Assembly (NCBI GenBank): GCA_027294925.1
Contig: JAPULM010000161.1
Location: 1-23,126, forward strand
Reading direction: 5' to 3'
Origin: a bacterium
Lineage (GTDB): Bacteria > Tectomicrobia > Entotheonellia > Entotheonellales > Entotheonellaceae
Length of the DNA stretch: 23,126 bases
In this document: one piece after another, positions 15,643 through 23,126 of the stretch
How positions within the stretch are numbered: position 1 is the first letter of the stretch
How the letters are laid out: every line of letters begins with the position of its first letter
The notes under the pieces: generated by a model
Databases searched by the model: none
Seen by the model: the letters and a program-made list of their open reading frames with translations, nothing else
Told to the model about the DNA's origin: nothing
Translations under genes and position numbers: made by a program

Positions 15643-15679
15643 CAAGGCCAGTCCCATTTGCTTAATGGGACTGGCCTTG
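15643..15679. terminator. Strong 16-bp hairpin between convergent genes
   Basis: CAAGGCCAGTCCCATT (15643-15658) pairs perfectly with 15664-15679, with a five-base loop TGCTT. On the + strand the 3' arm is followed by TTTGTT, a short U-tract, 21 bases after the dppC-like stop, so it can end the permease transcript. On the - strand the TAA of the lipoprotein gene begins at the loop edge, and its last codons (GQSH) encode one arm. Confidence 0.72.
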
Positions 15680-18600
15680 TTTGTTCCGAATGGCCTCTAA
15701 AAGGTCATCCATGGGTAGCCCGAGTTGCGCTGCTCTTTGCCCATGCCGGCTGGCTAAATCATAGGCTTGCTGCTGGAAATACAATGAGGCAAACATGCCA
15801 TGCGCTCTAGCATGATTCGGATTCAGCCGAATGACGTGGTGCAAAGCAGTTTGCATAGCCTCAACCTGCCCCGTTTGCGCGAATGCTACCGCCAAAAAGT
15901 AGCGATTTTCCGTCTTCTCCGGTTCTATGCGGATGGCGTTTTTTAAGTGCTGAATGGCTGCTTCTATTTGACCTTGCTGCAGAGATCCAATGCCCAGATT
16001 CAAATGCGCATCATGATGTTGTGGATCAAGACGTACGGTCTCTCGTAGCACTTCAAGCATGCCTTTGAGGTCGTCTTGGGCACCATATGCTAAGGCTAAA
16101 TTGTACAGGGCATGGACGGAGGTTGGCGCGATGCGACGCGCCACCTTAAATTCGGCAATGGCCAGATCGAGTTTCCCCTGCTCCGCATAGAGCGTACCGA
16201 GATCGTTATGCGCGGATAGAAGCTGCGGATCAAGACGGATGGCATGTTGAAAGTGATTAATGGCCTCCTCAGGGCGTCCCTGAGCAGCAGATATTGCGGC
16301 AAGATGCTGGTACCCTTGGGCTGCTTGCGGTTGCAGATGAATAGCCGTTTTAAATGCCTCAGCGGCTTTATCCAAACGCTCTGTACGACTGTAGAGCTGA
16401 CCTAGTTGTAGATAGGCTACGGCATCATTGGGCGCTTGTTGGATCGCGTTATCAAATTGCTGCTCGGCTTGGCTGTCGTTGCCGAGCTTGATATAGGCAA
16501 GACCGATACCGAGACTGGCATCGATAAGTCCTGGATGACGTTGTAAAGCGCCACGAAAGTGGATTATAGCTGCGTGATATTGCTTTGCTTGTAAGGCATT
16601 TTTACCCAGCCGGTAATGTGCTTCGGGGATTTTGTTGTCCATCCGAATAACTTCTTGATAGATTTGATTAGCCAGCGAGGTGAGGGACAAATCTTCCATC
16701 TGAAAGGCGAATTGCATCAGGAAGTTAGCCTCGGGCATGTTTTGGGTCAGTTGACTGAGGAGCGCTAGTCCTTGTTTCTGCTCCCCTTGCCGCCAATACA
16801 ATTCAATCAGATATTGTAGCACTATATAATCTGCAGGGTGTTGTTGGCGAAGCAACTGAAAGGCCTGCCTCGCTTCTGTTAATCGGCCGCCTTGATAATG
16901 GGCGATCGCTGTGTGCTTGAGGTCCAACGGCGGCGTTTTAATGCCTGCTTGACTTGGTGCCCTGGGCAGGGCTTGCATCTGAGCCGTGCCTTCGTGGGCG
17001 GTGAAGGTGGTGTCTAATGCTTTGGGGTGAAAGATATCGACGACACCCGATGGCCATGCAATGATGAGCTGTTCGATCTGTTCGGACGGGGCTAAACCAA
17101 ACGTTATTGCTATTTCACTCTGTGATAAGTAACTGGATCCCGTGCGCACCATGCGAGTCATTTGTCTTGTATTGGTTTTCAAGCGTAGCCTGGCGCCAAT
17201 GCCGTTACGATTACTCCGGCTTCCCACCGTGACAACGCGTAAGAAGTGACCAGGCCGTGGCGTATCGTTACGTAACAGATAAGCTTTGGATTGATTGGTG
17301 GTCAGCAGTAGATCCAGATCGCCGTCGTTATCGTAATCGCCATAGGCTGCTCCCCGGCCGATGACGTGAATATCTAAACCGGTGTTGGGAACAGGCGCTA
17401 CCTCGTTAAAAGAACCGTGACGATCATTCTGAAAGAGCTGTGGCCGCTGTGCATATGGAACGTTACGGAGATGTTCCTCGTCAACCACATGACCGTTAGC
17501 CAAAAACAAATCTTCCCAGCCATCGAGGTCGACGTCGAAGAAAAACAAACCAAAGGTGACCATGCGCAGGGTCGGACGGGCCAGGCCGCGCCGGTGCGAT
17601 TGTTCGATGAATACATTGGGCTGATAGGTATCATTAATGCGCGCTTGACAATGTAACGTGGTGGGCTGGCCGGCGAAATTACCAATCGCCACACATAACT
17701 GGTCGTCATTGTTAAGGTACGTCGTGTCAATCCCCATGCCGGCAAAGGCGACGCCGCCTTCATCGAGTACGAAACCGGATTGTACACCGATTTCTTCAAA
17801 GGTGCCGTCACCCTGATTGGCAAAAAACAAGCTCGGGGTTAAATCATTCGCCACTAACAGGTCGGGCCAACCGTCTTGATTGTAATCGGTGACGGTTAAA
17901 CCAAGCACCCGCGCCTGCGGAGCTGCAACGCCGCTTTGTACGGTGACATCCTGGAATCGCCCATGCCCAAGGTTGCGGTACAGCCTCAGTCCTTGACCTT
18001 GGAAAAATTTCACGGCGCAGTAGTCCTTCTTCGGCGTCCCGTAGGTACAGTCAAGGTTGCTTTCTTTACTCGGGTCCCAATCCACATAATGCCCAATAAA
18101 CAGGTCGAGCAACCCATCGCGGTCAACATCCACAAAGACCGCTGCGGTACTCCATAATCCTTGCACAATGCCGCTCTCTGGCGTCACATTGGTAAAGGAG
18201 CCATTGCCTTCGTTGCGAAACAAAACGGTTTGTTGATAGCTTGTCACCAGCAGGTCTTGGTCACCGTCATTATCATAGTCAGCGGCTGCCATGCCCATGC
18301 CATAGATGGGAAGGTTGAGGTTGCTTAGCTGGGTCACATCGACAAAAGTGCCATCACCCTGATTGCGGAACAACTGCATGGTGGGTTCGGGTGGTTGACG
18401 CTCTAGCGGCCATTGGCGGCCATTGATGAGTAAAATATCTAGCTTTGAGTCGCCATCGTAATCGAAAAATCCGCCCCCTGCTCCGATGGTTTCAGGATAC
18501 CATTTACGGCCGCTTGCCCCAGCTTCATGGCGAAACGTTATCCCCGCAGGCGCGGTGACATCGGTAAAACGCACCACCGCATGGTTCAATGGCTTATGTT

Positions 18601-18754
18601 GTGAATTCCCTTGTGGGATGGCGCTGTGGCTGGGTGATTCCGGCTGCGTGGGTTGATCGTTGCATCCGGTTGACAAAAGGGCAAGAAGAATGCAAAAGGC
18701 AATAATGTGCCGCAACCCTTTCTCAATGCTCTGCAGGGTTTTGCTATAAAGCAT
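15662..18754 (-). CDS. Secreted lipoprotein with FG-GAP/VCBS repeats, ASPIC/UnbV domain and TPR array (CRTAC1-like)
   Basis: 1030 residues. ATG at 18754 with AGGAC upstream. The N-terminal signal peptide ends LLALLSTGC with Cys31, so a lipidated, outer-membrane or surface location is likely, although the residue three before Cys is Ser and the lipobox is imperfect. Six Asp-rich Ca2+-binding loops of FG-GAP/VCBS type lie at about 98, 159, 209, 290, 407 and 473 (for example DYDNDGDQD). Residues about 503-575 match the ASPIC/UnbV domain (NRNGIGARLRLK ... RTGSSYLSQSE ... IAWPSG). From about 610 to 1015 there are around a dozen TPR-like helical repeats. The propeller plus ASPIC half is CRTAC1-like, found in bacterial surface and adhesion proteins; the TPR half suggests protein-protein binding. 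Function is unknown. It is convergent with the permease operon. Confidence 0.9.
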   Translation of the reverse strand: MLYSKTLQSIEKGLRHIIAFCILLALLSTGCNDQPTQPESPSHSAIPQGNSQHKPLNHAVVRFTDVTAPAGITFRHEAGASGRKWYPETIGAGGGFFDYDGDSKLDILLINGRQWPLERQPPEPTMQLFRNQGDGTFVDVTQLSNLNLPIYGMGMAAADYDNDGDQDLLVTSYQQTVLFRNEGNGSFTNVTPESGIVQGLWSTAAVFVDVDRDGLLDLFIGHYVDWDPSKESNLDCTYGTPKKDYCAVKFFQGQGLRLYRNLGHGRFQDVTVQSGVAAPQARVLGLTVTDYNQDGWPDLLVANDLTPSLFFANQGDGTFEEIGVQSGFVLDEGGVAFAGMGIDTTYLNNDDQLCVAIGNFAGQPTTLHCQARINDTYQPNVFIEQSHRRGLARPTLRMVTFGLFFFDVDLDGWEDLFLANGHVVDEEHLRNVPYAQRPQLFQNDRHGSFNEVAPVPNTGLDIHVIGRGAAYGDYDNDGDLDLLLTTNQSKAYLLRNDTPRPGHFLRVVTVGSRSNRNGIGARLRLKTNTRQMTRMVRTGSSYLSQSEIAITFGLAPSEQIEQLIIAWPSGVVDIFHPKALDTTFTAHEGTAQMQALPRAPSQAGIKTPPLDLKHTAIAHYQGGRLTEARQAFQLLRQQHPADYIVLQYLIELYWRQGEQKQGLALLSQLTQNMPEANFLMQFAFQMEDLSLTSLANQIYQEVIRMDNKIPEAHYRLGKNALQAKQYHAAIIHFRGALQRHPGLIDASLGIGLAYIKLGNDSQAEQQFDNAIQQAPNDAVAYLQLGQLYSRTERLDKAAEAFKTAIHLQPQAAQGYQHLAAISAAQGRPEEAINHFQHAIRLDPQLLSAHNDLGTLYAEQGKLDLAIAEFKVARRIAPTSVHALYNLALAYGAQDDLKGMLEVLRETVRLDPQHHDAHLNLGIGSLQQGQIEAAIQHLKNAIRIEPEKTENRYFLAVAFAQTGQVEAMQTALHHVIRLNPNHARAHGMFASLYFQQQAYDLASRHGQRAAQLGLPMDDLLEAIRNKQGQSH

Positions 18755-19126
18755 GTTGGACGTCCTAAAGCATAAGCGCTGTCACCAATCAATTCTCAGT
18801 TCAGCCCGCAACGGATTAAAAATATTAACACGATTGTTTTGTGTTGACACTCGTCAGCTAGGTATGATAAAACACATGCCACTCTTTTGACAAACTCTCG
18901 ATGCGCTGTTTTCTACCGAACGCTCAAAGCACGACTGCCAGCTACCCCCGTGATTGCTATCTTAGCACGCTCGCATGCCTACATCTTAAGCGCTCTGTCC
19001 AAACGCGATGCTCTCGCTGTACGGTTCAGCTGTGGTTTTCCATGATGAGCACCGAATGGTCGGATGAGGTCATCAGTTTTAACGACATTCGATACTTCGG
19101 TGTGGACAACAACGAGGAGGACGGAA
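18755..19126. other. Intergenic region between divergent lipoprotein and solute-binding protein genes
   Basis: 372 bases without a convincing gene. A short open frame on the + strand (from 18901) has no RBS and no family-like sequence. The left part holds the (-) lipoprotein leader; the right part is a leader of about 250 bases for the solute-binding gene. TTGACA at 18844 and a block AAGCACGACTGCCA at 18927-18940 recur in similar form upstream of the second paralogue (22203 and 22316). Confidence 0.5.
18844..18871 (+). promoter_or_regulatory. Weak candidate promoter for the first solute-binding protein gene
   Basis: TTGACA (18844-18849) with GATAAA (18866-18871) at 16 bases. The -10 matches only four positions. 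The same TTGAC-N13-GTATGnTA spacing occurs at 22203-22228 ahead of the paralogue. Confidence 0.35.
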
Positions 19127-20725
19127 ATGCGTGGTCTGATGATCAAAGTGGTTTCTCTCGCTGTCGTGTTGCTTTTAGGTTTTGGCCTCTCACCTTCCGC
19201 TAGTGCGGATGAAAAAGCCGAATATGGAGGGGTGTTAAGAGTCGCCATTGCGGGCGACCCGCCAACCCTGGATATGCACCAGGAGCAGACCTTTAAAGTC
19301 CTCATTCCCATGTCCACGGTTTACAATACCCTGCTGGAATTTGATCCGCACGGATATCCCAAAATTATTGGCGATTTGGCGAAATCCTGGCAGGCCTCTG
19401 ATGATGGCATGACCTACACTTTCAAGTTGTACCAAGGGGTGAAATTCCATGACGGCAGTGAGCTGACATCTGCGGATATAAAGGCGACCTTTGACAAGAT
19501 TATCTCACCGCCCAAGGGTACCGTCAGTACCCGTAAGAGCTGGTATAAGATGATCAAAAGCATTGAGGCGCCGGCGCGTTACACGGTGGTTTTCGGCCTG
19601 CACTACCCGTCGGGGTCGTTTCTGTCCTTTATGGCCCACCCTGCGAATCTGGTGTATTCCAAAAAATATCTCGATAAAGATATGAATTGGTACAAGCGAA
19701 ACACCATGGGCACCGGTCCCTTTAAGCTCAAGAACTGGGTGCGGGGCTCTTATCTTGAGGTTGAACGCAACCCCGATTATTTTCGTAAGCAATATCCCTA
19801 TCTTGATGGCGCCAAGTATTTCATGATCAAGGATCTGTCGGCGCGAGCCAAATCGGTGCGGTCGGGGCGCACGGACGTTGAGTTTCGTGGCTTCCCGCCT
19901 GCCGAAGTTGAGGCGATTAAAAAACAGTTGGGTGATCGGATCACGGTCCGTTATCCCAATGCTATCATCCACTGGGGCGTGGCTGTTAATCACGACGTGA
20001 AACCTTTTGATGACGAACGGGTGCGTAAAGCCCTCACCTTGGCCCTCGATCGCTACGACATGGCCAAGGTGCTCGCTCCCCTGACCGGGTTGCAGACTGT
20101 CGGTGCAATGGGCCACCCTGACTCGCCATGGGGGATTCCGCCAGAGGAGTTGCAGGCACTGCCGGGATTTGGCAAGGACCATGCAAAGAGTCTTGCTTAG
20201 GCAAAACGGCTCTTAGCCGAGGCGGGCTATCCTAACGGCTTCAAGACAGTCTTGAGCAACCGTTCGGTGAAACTACCCTATATCGATTTCGGGGTGTATC
20301 TGATTTCAGCCTGGAAAAAGATTGGGGTAGAGGCAGAGCATCGGTTATTAGAAAGTGCGACCTGGAGCAAGAGCCGTCGCACGCGGGATTTTGCCTTGAT
20401 GGTTGACCCCTATAACTCGGCCGGTGCGGGGGATCCGGACGAGATCATGGAGCGCAACACATCCGGCTCAACACAAAACTGGGGCCGTTTCAGTGACCCC
20501 GTGGTCGACGAGCTATTCGACAAGCAAAAAGTCGAACTCGACGTGAGCAAGCGTCAGCGCTTAGTCTGGGATCTGCAAAAAGAAGTGCTCAAAAAAGCGC
20601 ACTGGATTCCGGGCCTGTGGTGGACACGTATCGAGGTGCGTTCCTCGCGCATTAAGAATTATGAGCCGCATCACAGCCACTGGATGAACCGCCGCCTTGA
20701 GGATGTGTGGATGGCAAAGAAGTAG
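19127..20725 (+). pseudogene. Family-5 (peptide/opine-type) solute-binding protein gene interrupted by in-frame TAG
   Basis: Periplasmic binding protein of an ABC importer, SBP_bac_5 family, 532 codons in total. ATG at 19127 follows GAGGAGG. The signal peptide MRGLMIKVVSLAVVLLLGFGLSPSASA is cut after residue 27. Domain landmarks are YGGVLRVAIAGDPPTLDMH, KSWQASDDGMTYTFKL, GVKFHDGSELTSADIKATFDKI, TMGTGPFKLK and WGIPPEEL. A TAG at 20198-20200 is codon 358, and the next codons continue in the same frame with AKRLLAEAGYPNGFK, the conserved segment that normally follows directly. The frame then stays open to a second TAG at 20725. The N-terminal part alone (357 aa) would lack the C-terminal lobe. 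A CAG (Gln) to TAG change fits the position. Base error, recent nonsense mutation or readthrough cannot be separated from sequence. No frameshift is seen. Confidence 0.88.
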
Positions 20726-20762
20726 TTGTCTTGCATCGCCTTCTATCGGTTTCTTAACCCCT

Positions 20763-20810
20763 CTCCCCATCGCACTTTTTCCCGCTAAGGGAAGAAGGTG
20801 GGATGGGGAG
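20763..20810. repeat. Intergenic inverted repeat between convergent genes
   Basis: CTCCCCATC (20763-20771) pairs with GATGGGGAG (20802-20810), and an inner TTCCC/GGGAA pair (20779-20783 with 20789-20793) adds a second hairpin. The shape resembles REP-type palindromes and could end transcripts from both sides. Whether it is repeated in the genome cannot be seen here. Confidence 0.45.
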
Positions 20811-20829
20811 AATTGTCGTACGCAGTACG

Positions 20830-21984
20830 TTAGCTCAAGCCGTAAAGACGCGCACAGTTGTCCCACAAGATTTTGCGTTTGCTGTCATCACTCACCCCAT
20901 CGATCTCTAAGAAGGTGTCAATGGCCAGCGGATAAGATGAGTCGTCGTGTGGCCAGTCTGAGGAAATCACTATATTGTCGTCACCCATGGCGTCGATGGT
21001 GTACTTAAGGACCGCTTCATCGGGTTCTACCGATACATAACATTGACGCTTAAAATAGTCGCTTGGTGCCATGCTGAGCGGGAATTTCTCGTCATCGCCG
21101 AATTTCTCCACCCGTTCGTCTAGGACCCATAGCCACCAGGGCACCCAACTACAACTTCCCTCGAGAAAAGCAGCCTTCAGCTTCGGAAAGCGCTCAAACA
21201 CGCCGCCGGTCAACAGGCTGCCCAGAGCCAGCATCAGCTCAATGGGGTGGGCGGCTGCATGCGCCAAAGCAAAATTGTCCATATATCGACGACTGATATG
21301 GTCCTGATAGGCCATCTGAATACCGTGGAATGAAACGGGCACCTGCAGACGCTCGGCTGCGGCCCATAATGGGTCGTAGTAACGATCGTACCAGGGTCTT
21401 TGGTTGACCGGATGGTTGGACAAAATGAGCGTCAAGGCGCCAAGTTCTTCAACACTTCTACGAGCTTCCTGCACGGCTAGCTGCACGTCATGCATGGGCA
21501 TTAAGGCAGCCAATTTTAAGCGCTCGGGGTTGGTCTTACAGAAATCGTGTAGCCAATTATTGAACGCCCGGCAGACAGCCGCCGATAATTCCGGCTCCAA
21601 GTCATCAACGCCGATGACGTGAGAAGCCAGGGTGCGGAAGATAATTGATACGTCGATGCCCTCACGATTCATCGCTTGTAACATTGAATGTGGATTATCG
21701 CCCGGTAGGTCTTCGGCTGGGTCCTGATAGCGGCCCGTTTTGAGATGCCGTACTCTGGCTTTATCACGGCGAATTTGGGCCGTACGCTGACGGTCGGCAT
21801 GATCGGAAAAAGCGGGAAAGGATTTCCCCATAAACTGCCACGTTCCCGTACCGGGACCGTTCTCTGATTCCAGCACTTGTGGCGCTTTGTCTTTGAAAGC
21901 CGGTTCGATGTAATTGAGCCACAGATCTTTCGGCTCCATCACGTGGATGTCACTGTCCATTACCTTAAACCCTTGCTTTGCCAT
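20830..21984 (-). CDS. Amidohydrolase-2 family metal-dependent hydrolase
   Basis: 384 residues, ATG at 21984 with GGGAG six bases upstream. It has the TIM-barrel order of the ACMSD/amidohydrolase-2 family. DSDIHVMEP near the N-terminus places Asp12 and His14 as metal-site residues (family form HxH or DxH). His220 lies in VSFHG and His242/His246 in AHAAAHPIEL. AFLEGSCSWVPWWLWVLDE and ISSDWPHDD with Asp343 complete the site. These enzymes hydrolyse or decarboxylate small carboxylated or aromatic compounds using one Zn2+ or Mn2+; the substrate is not shown. It lies between two paralogous solute-binding protein genes, on the opposite strand, so a role in degrading the imported compound is a reasonable guess. 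No signal peptide: cytoplasmic. Confidence 0.88.
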   Translation of the reverse strand: MAKQGFKVMDSDIHVMEPKDLWLNYIEPAFKDKAPQVLESENGPGTGTWQFMGKSFPAFSDHADRQRTAQIRRDKARVRHLKTGRYQDPAEDLPGDNPHSMLQAMNREGIDVSIIFRTLASHVIGVDDLEPELSAAVCRAFNNWLHDFCKTNPERLKLAALMPMHDVQLAVQEARRSVEELGALTLILSNHPVNQRPWYDRYYDPLWAAAERLQVPVSFHGIQMAYQDHISRRYMDNFALAHAAAHPIELMLALGSLLTGGVFERFPKLKAAFLEGSCSWVPWWLWVLDERVEKFGDDEKFPLSMAPSDYFKRQCYVSVEPDEAVLKYTIDAMGDDNIVISSDWPHDDSSYPLAIDTFLEIDGVSDDSKRKILWDNCARLYGLS

Positions 21985-22202
21985 GTTGTTCTCCCAATGA
22001 CGCCCCGGATAGGGCGGGACTGTACTCTCCCTGCTCCGTGATGCAGCTGCGTCGCCGCGTCACACCGATGCCGTTGGTAATCCGTCACCCATAGAGATAC
22101 CTTAATGCGTGAGGAAATGAAAGGATGTTTTTTTGTACGATTTACATCGTGCCGCATGATGGCTCAACGGGTTTGTGGAAAGATTTTAACATCCGGTTTA
22201 GC

Positions 22203-22232
22203 TTGACCTACATCCAACAAGTATGCTATCAA
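22203..22232 (+). promoter_or_regulatory. Weak candidate promoter for the second solute-binding protein gene
   Basis: TTGACC (22203-22208) and TATCAA (22227-22232) at an 18-base spacer. It would leave a leader of about 200 bases before the ATG at 22437. Confidence 0.3.
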
Positions 22233-22397
22233 GCATGTCTCTGTTTGCGTATGCCGATCGTTTGCGCCTGAGTTACTATCTACCACTCAAAACTGCGCTA
22301 GAGACGAATGATTGCAAGCGTGACTGCCACTTGCAGATCAACAGCGGCATAGCAAACAAGTGTGTCGTCAACCGCTAATGGGGCCGTTATCGCTTCG

Positions 22398-22411
22398 TTG
22401 TTGCGCAACAA
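22398..22411. promoter_or_regulatory. Perfect 14-bp palindrome upstream of the second solute-binding protein gene
   Basis: TTGTTGCGCAACAA is a perfect inverted repeat, flanked by GGGCC (22381-22385) and GGCCC (22414-22418). It lies just before the ribosome-binding site AGGAGG. It can be a DNA operator or a hairpin in the messenger leader. Confidence 0.45.
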
Positions 22412-22436
22412 GTGGCCCACGAAAAGGAGGAGAGAG

Positions 22437-23126
22437 ATGCAAGGAATGTTGAAGAAAGCATTGGTAGGATTGATTGGCCTACTCATGCTTGGTTTGTGGC
22501 TTGGCCTGTCACCTGTCATAGCTGAGGAAAAACCAGTCTATGGCGGAGTGATGAAGGTAGCAATCGCCGGTGATCCGCCTAGTCTGGATATGCACCGGGA
22601 GACGACTTTCAAGGTGATGATTCCCATGGGTAACGTCTATAACACCTTGATCAAATTTGATCCGCATGGTTACCCTAAAATTATTGGTGACGTGGCCAAG
22701 TCCTGGACACGGTCGGAAGACGGCAACATCGTGACGTTCAAGCTGCACCGTGGGATAAAGTTTCACGATGGAACGGAAATGACCTCGGCGGACGTGAAAG
22801 CCAGCTGGGATAAAATCGTTTTTCCGGGCAAGGGTGTGGTGAGCGCCCGGCGCAGTACGTACCAGATGGTCAAAAGCATCGAAGCGCCTGACCGCGATAC
22901 CATCGTCTTTACCTTGCATTATCCAGCCGCGTCGTTCATTCCGTTGGTGGCTCTACCGTACAATTTTATTTTTTCAAAGGCGCGTCTTGACAAGGATCCC
23001 AACTGGTACCAGAAACATACCATGGGCACCGGTCCTTTCAAGATGAAAAAAATCGTGCGCGGTTCGTATTTGGAAGTCGAACGCAATCCCGATTATTGGA
23101 AAAAAGGTCTGCCATATCTGGATGGG
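22437..23126 (+). CDS. Family-5 solute-binding protein, paralogue of the first (3' end outside window)
   Basis: Open from ATG 22437, with a strong AAAGGAGGAGAG before it, to the last base of the window (230 codons, no stop). The signal peptide MQGMLKKALVGLIGLLMLGLWLGLSPVIA precedes EEKPVYGGVMKVAIAGDPPSLDMH. The rest aligns without gaps to the first binding protein across the available length, with about two thirds of residues identical by eye (KIIGD, FHDGTEMTSADVKASWDKI, NTMGTGPF versus HTMGTGPF, RGSYLEVERNPDY). It is therefore a paralogue from a tandem duplication and probably serves the same permease type. No disruption is seen in the visible part. The C-terminal half and any following ATPase genes are outside the window. 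Confidence 0.9.
   Translation, partial: MQGMLKKALVGLIGLLMLGLWLGLSPVIAEEKPVYGGVMKVAIAGDPPSLDMHRETTFKVMIPMGNVYNTLIKFDPHGYPKIIGDVAKSWTRSEDGNIVTFKLHRGIKFHDGTEMTSADVKASWDKIVFPGKGVVSARRSTYQMVKSIEAPDRDTIVFTLHYPAASFIPLVALPYNFIFSKARLDKDPNWYQKHTMGTGPFKMKKIVRGSYLEVERNPDYWKKGLPYLDG

Larger units (their letters stand above)
21985..22436. other. Intergenic region between divergent amidohydrolase and second solute-binding protein gene
   Basis: 452 bases with no convincing gene on either strand. It contains the amidohydrolase leader on the left, a TTGACC/TATCAA element at 22203-22232, the block AAGCGTGACTGCCA at 22316-22329 that is shared in near-identical form with the first paralogue's leader, and a palindrome at 22398. 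Confidence 0.5.

Noticed and set aside
18901..19203. Short + strand open frame overlapping the binding protein leader
   Set aside because: It has no RBS, overlaps the real start region in another frame and shows no domain-like sequence.
19505..20182. 225-residue open frame on the - strand opposite the first binding protein gene
   Set aside because: The + strand is conserved with its paralogue residue by residue; the antisense frame is a by-product of codon bias.
20198..20200. TAG as a reassigned sense codon throughout the genome
   Set aside because: Several neighbouring genes, including the permease, the protease and the trehalose gene, end in TAG at the expected C-terminus, so TAG works as a stop here.

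Overview
This window reads as chromosomal DNA of a Gram-negative bacterium, probably uncultured, with moderate G+C and genes on both strands. The evidence is a prepilin with a type III leader, a lipoprotein-type signal peptide on a large secreted protein, a membrane-anchored HtrA/DegS-like protease, and Dpp/Opp-type ABC permeases with periplasmic solute-binding proteins. Start codons are mixed (ATG, GTG, TTG), and several start calls below rest on the ribosome-binding site rather than on ORF length. The mix of family-5 solute-binding proteins, amidohydrolase-2, CRTAC1/TPR and MaoC-like genes would fit lineages such as Tectomicrobia or deep Proteobacteria. I cannot place it more precisely from sequence alone. 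I see no CRISPR array, phage gene or insertion sequence.

Layout. Positions 1-1061 hold the tail of a PIG-L/LmbE-type deacetylase and a small unrecognised gene with its own sigma70-like promoter. Positions 1228-4171 hold two divergent genes linked to divalent-metal homeostasis, an MgtE-type Mg2+ transporter (-) and a CNNM/CBS (CorC/HlyC, UPF0053) protein (+), with a perfect TATAAT between them. Positions 4245-5135 (-) hold a two-gene operon of MaoC-like hot-dog proteins. Positions 5200-5767 hold a LUD-domain (LutC-type) gene remnant, a small one-span membrane protein and tRNA-Thr(CGT). Positions 5877-6224 encode an unrecognised protein. Positions 6375-10553 (+) run through a large helical protein of unknown function, a periplasmic trypsin-like protease with one PDZ domain, and an MFS permease of the organophosphate-antiporter type. 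Positions 10598-11065 (-) encode an orphan type IV prepilin, and 11301-13553 (+) a fused trehalose-6-phosphate synthase/phosphatase.

The right third centres on peptide-type ABC import. A near-consensus promoter precedes two permease genes (13746-15621), closed by a 16-bp hairpin. A long (-) lipoprotein gene with FG-GAP/VCBS, ASPIC/UnbV and TPR regions follows. Next come two paralogous solute-binding protein genes on the + strand (19127-20725 and 22437 to the window end) flanking an amidohydrolase-2 gene (-). No ATPase gene of the transporter is visible, so it may lie beyond the right edge or elsewhere.

The most striking observation is that the first solute-binding protein gene is interrupted by a single in-frame TAG at codon 358 while the family sequence continues undisturbed downstream. 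Other items to check are the MaoC-like pair, in which neither subunit keeps the usual Asp/His dyad, the orphan pilin with a Ca2+-loop-like motif, the palindrome and short shared leader blocks upstream of the solute-binding protein genes, and the LUD remnant close to a tRNA gene.
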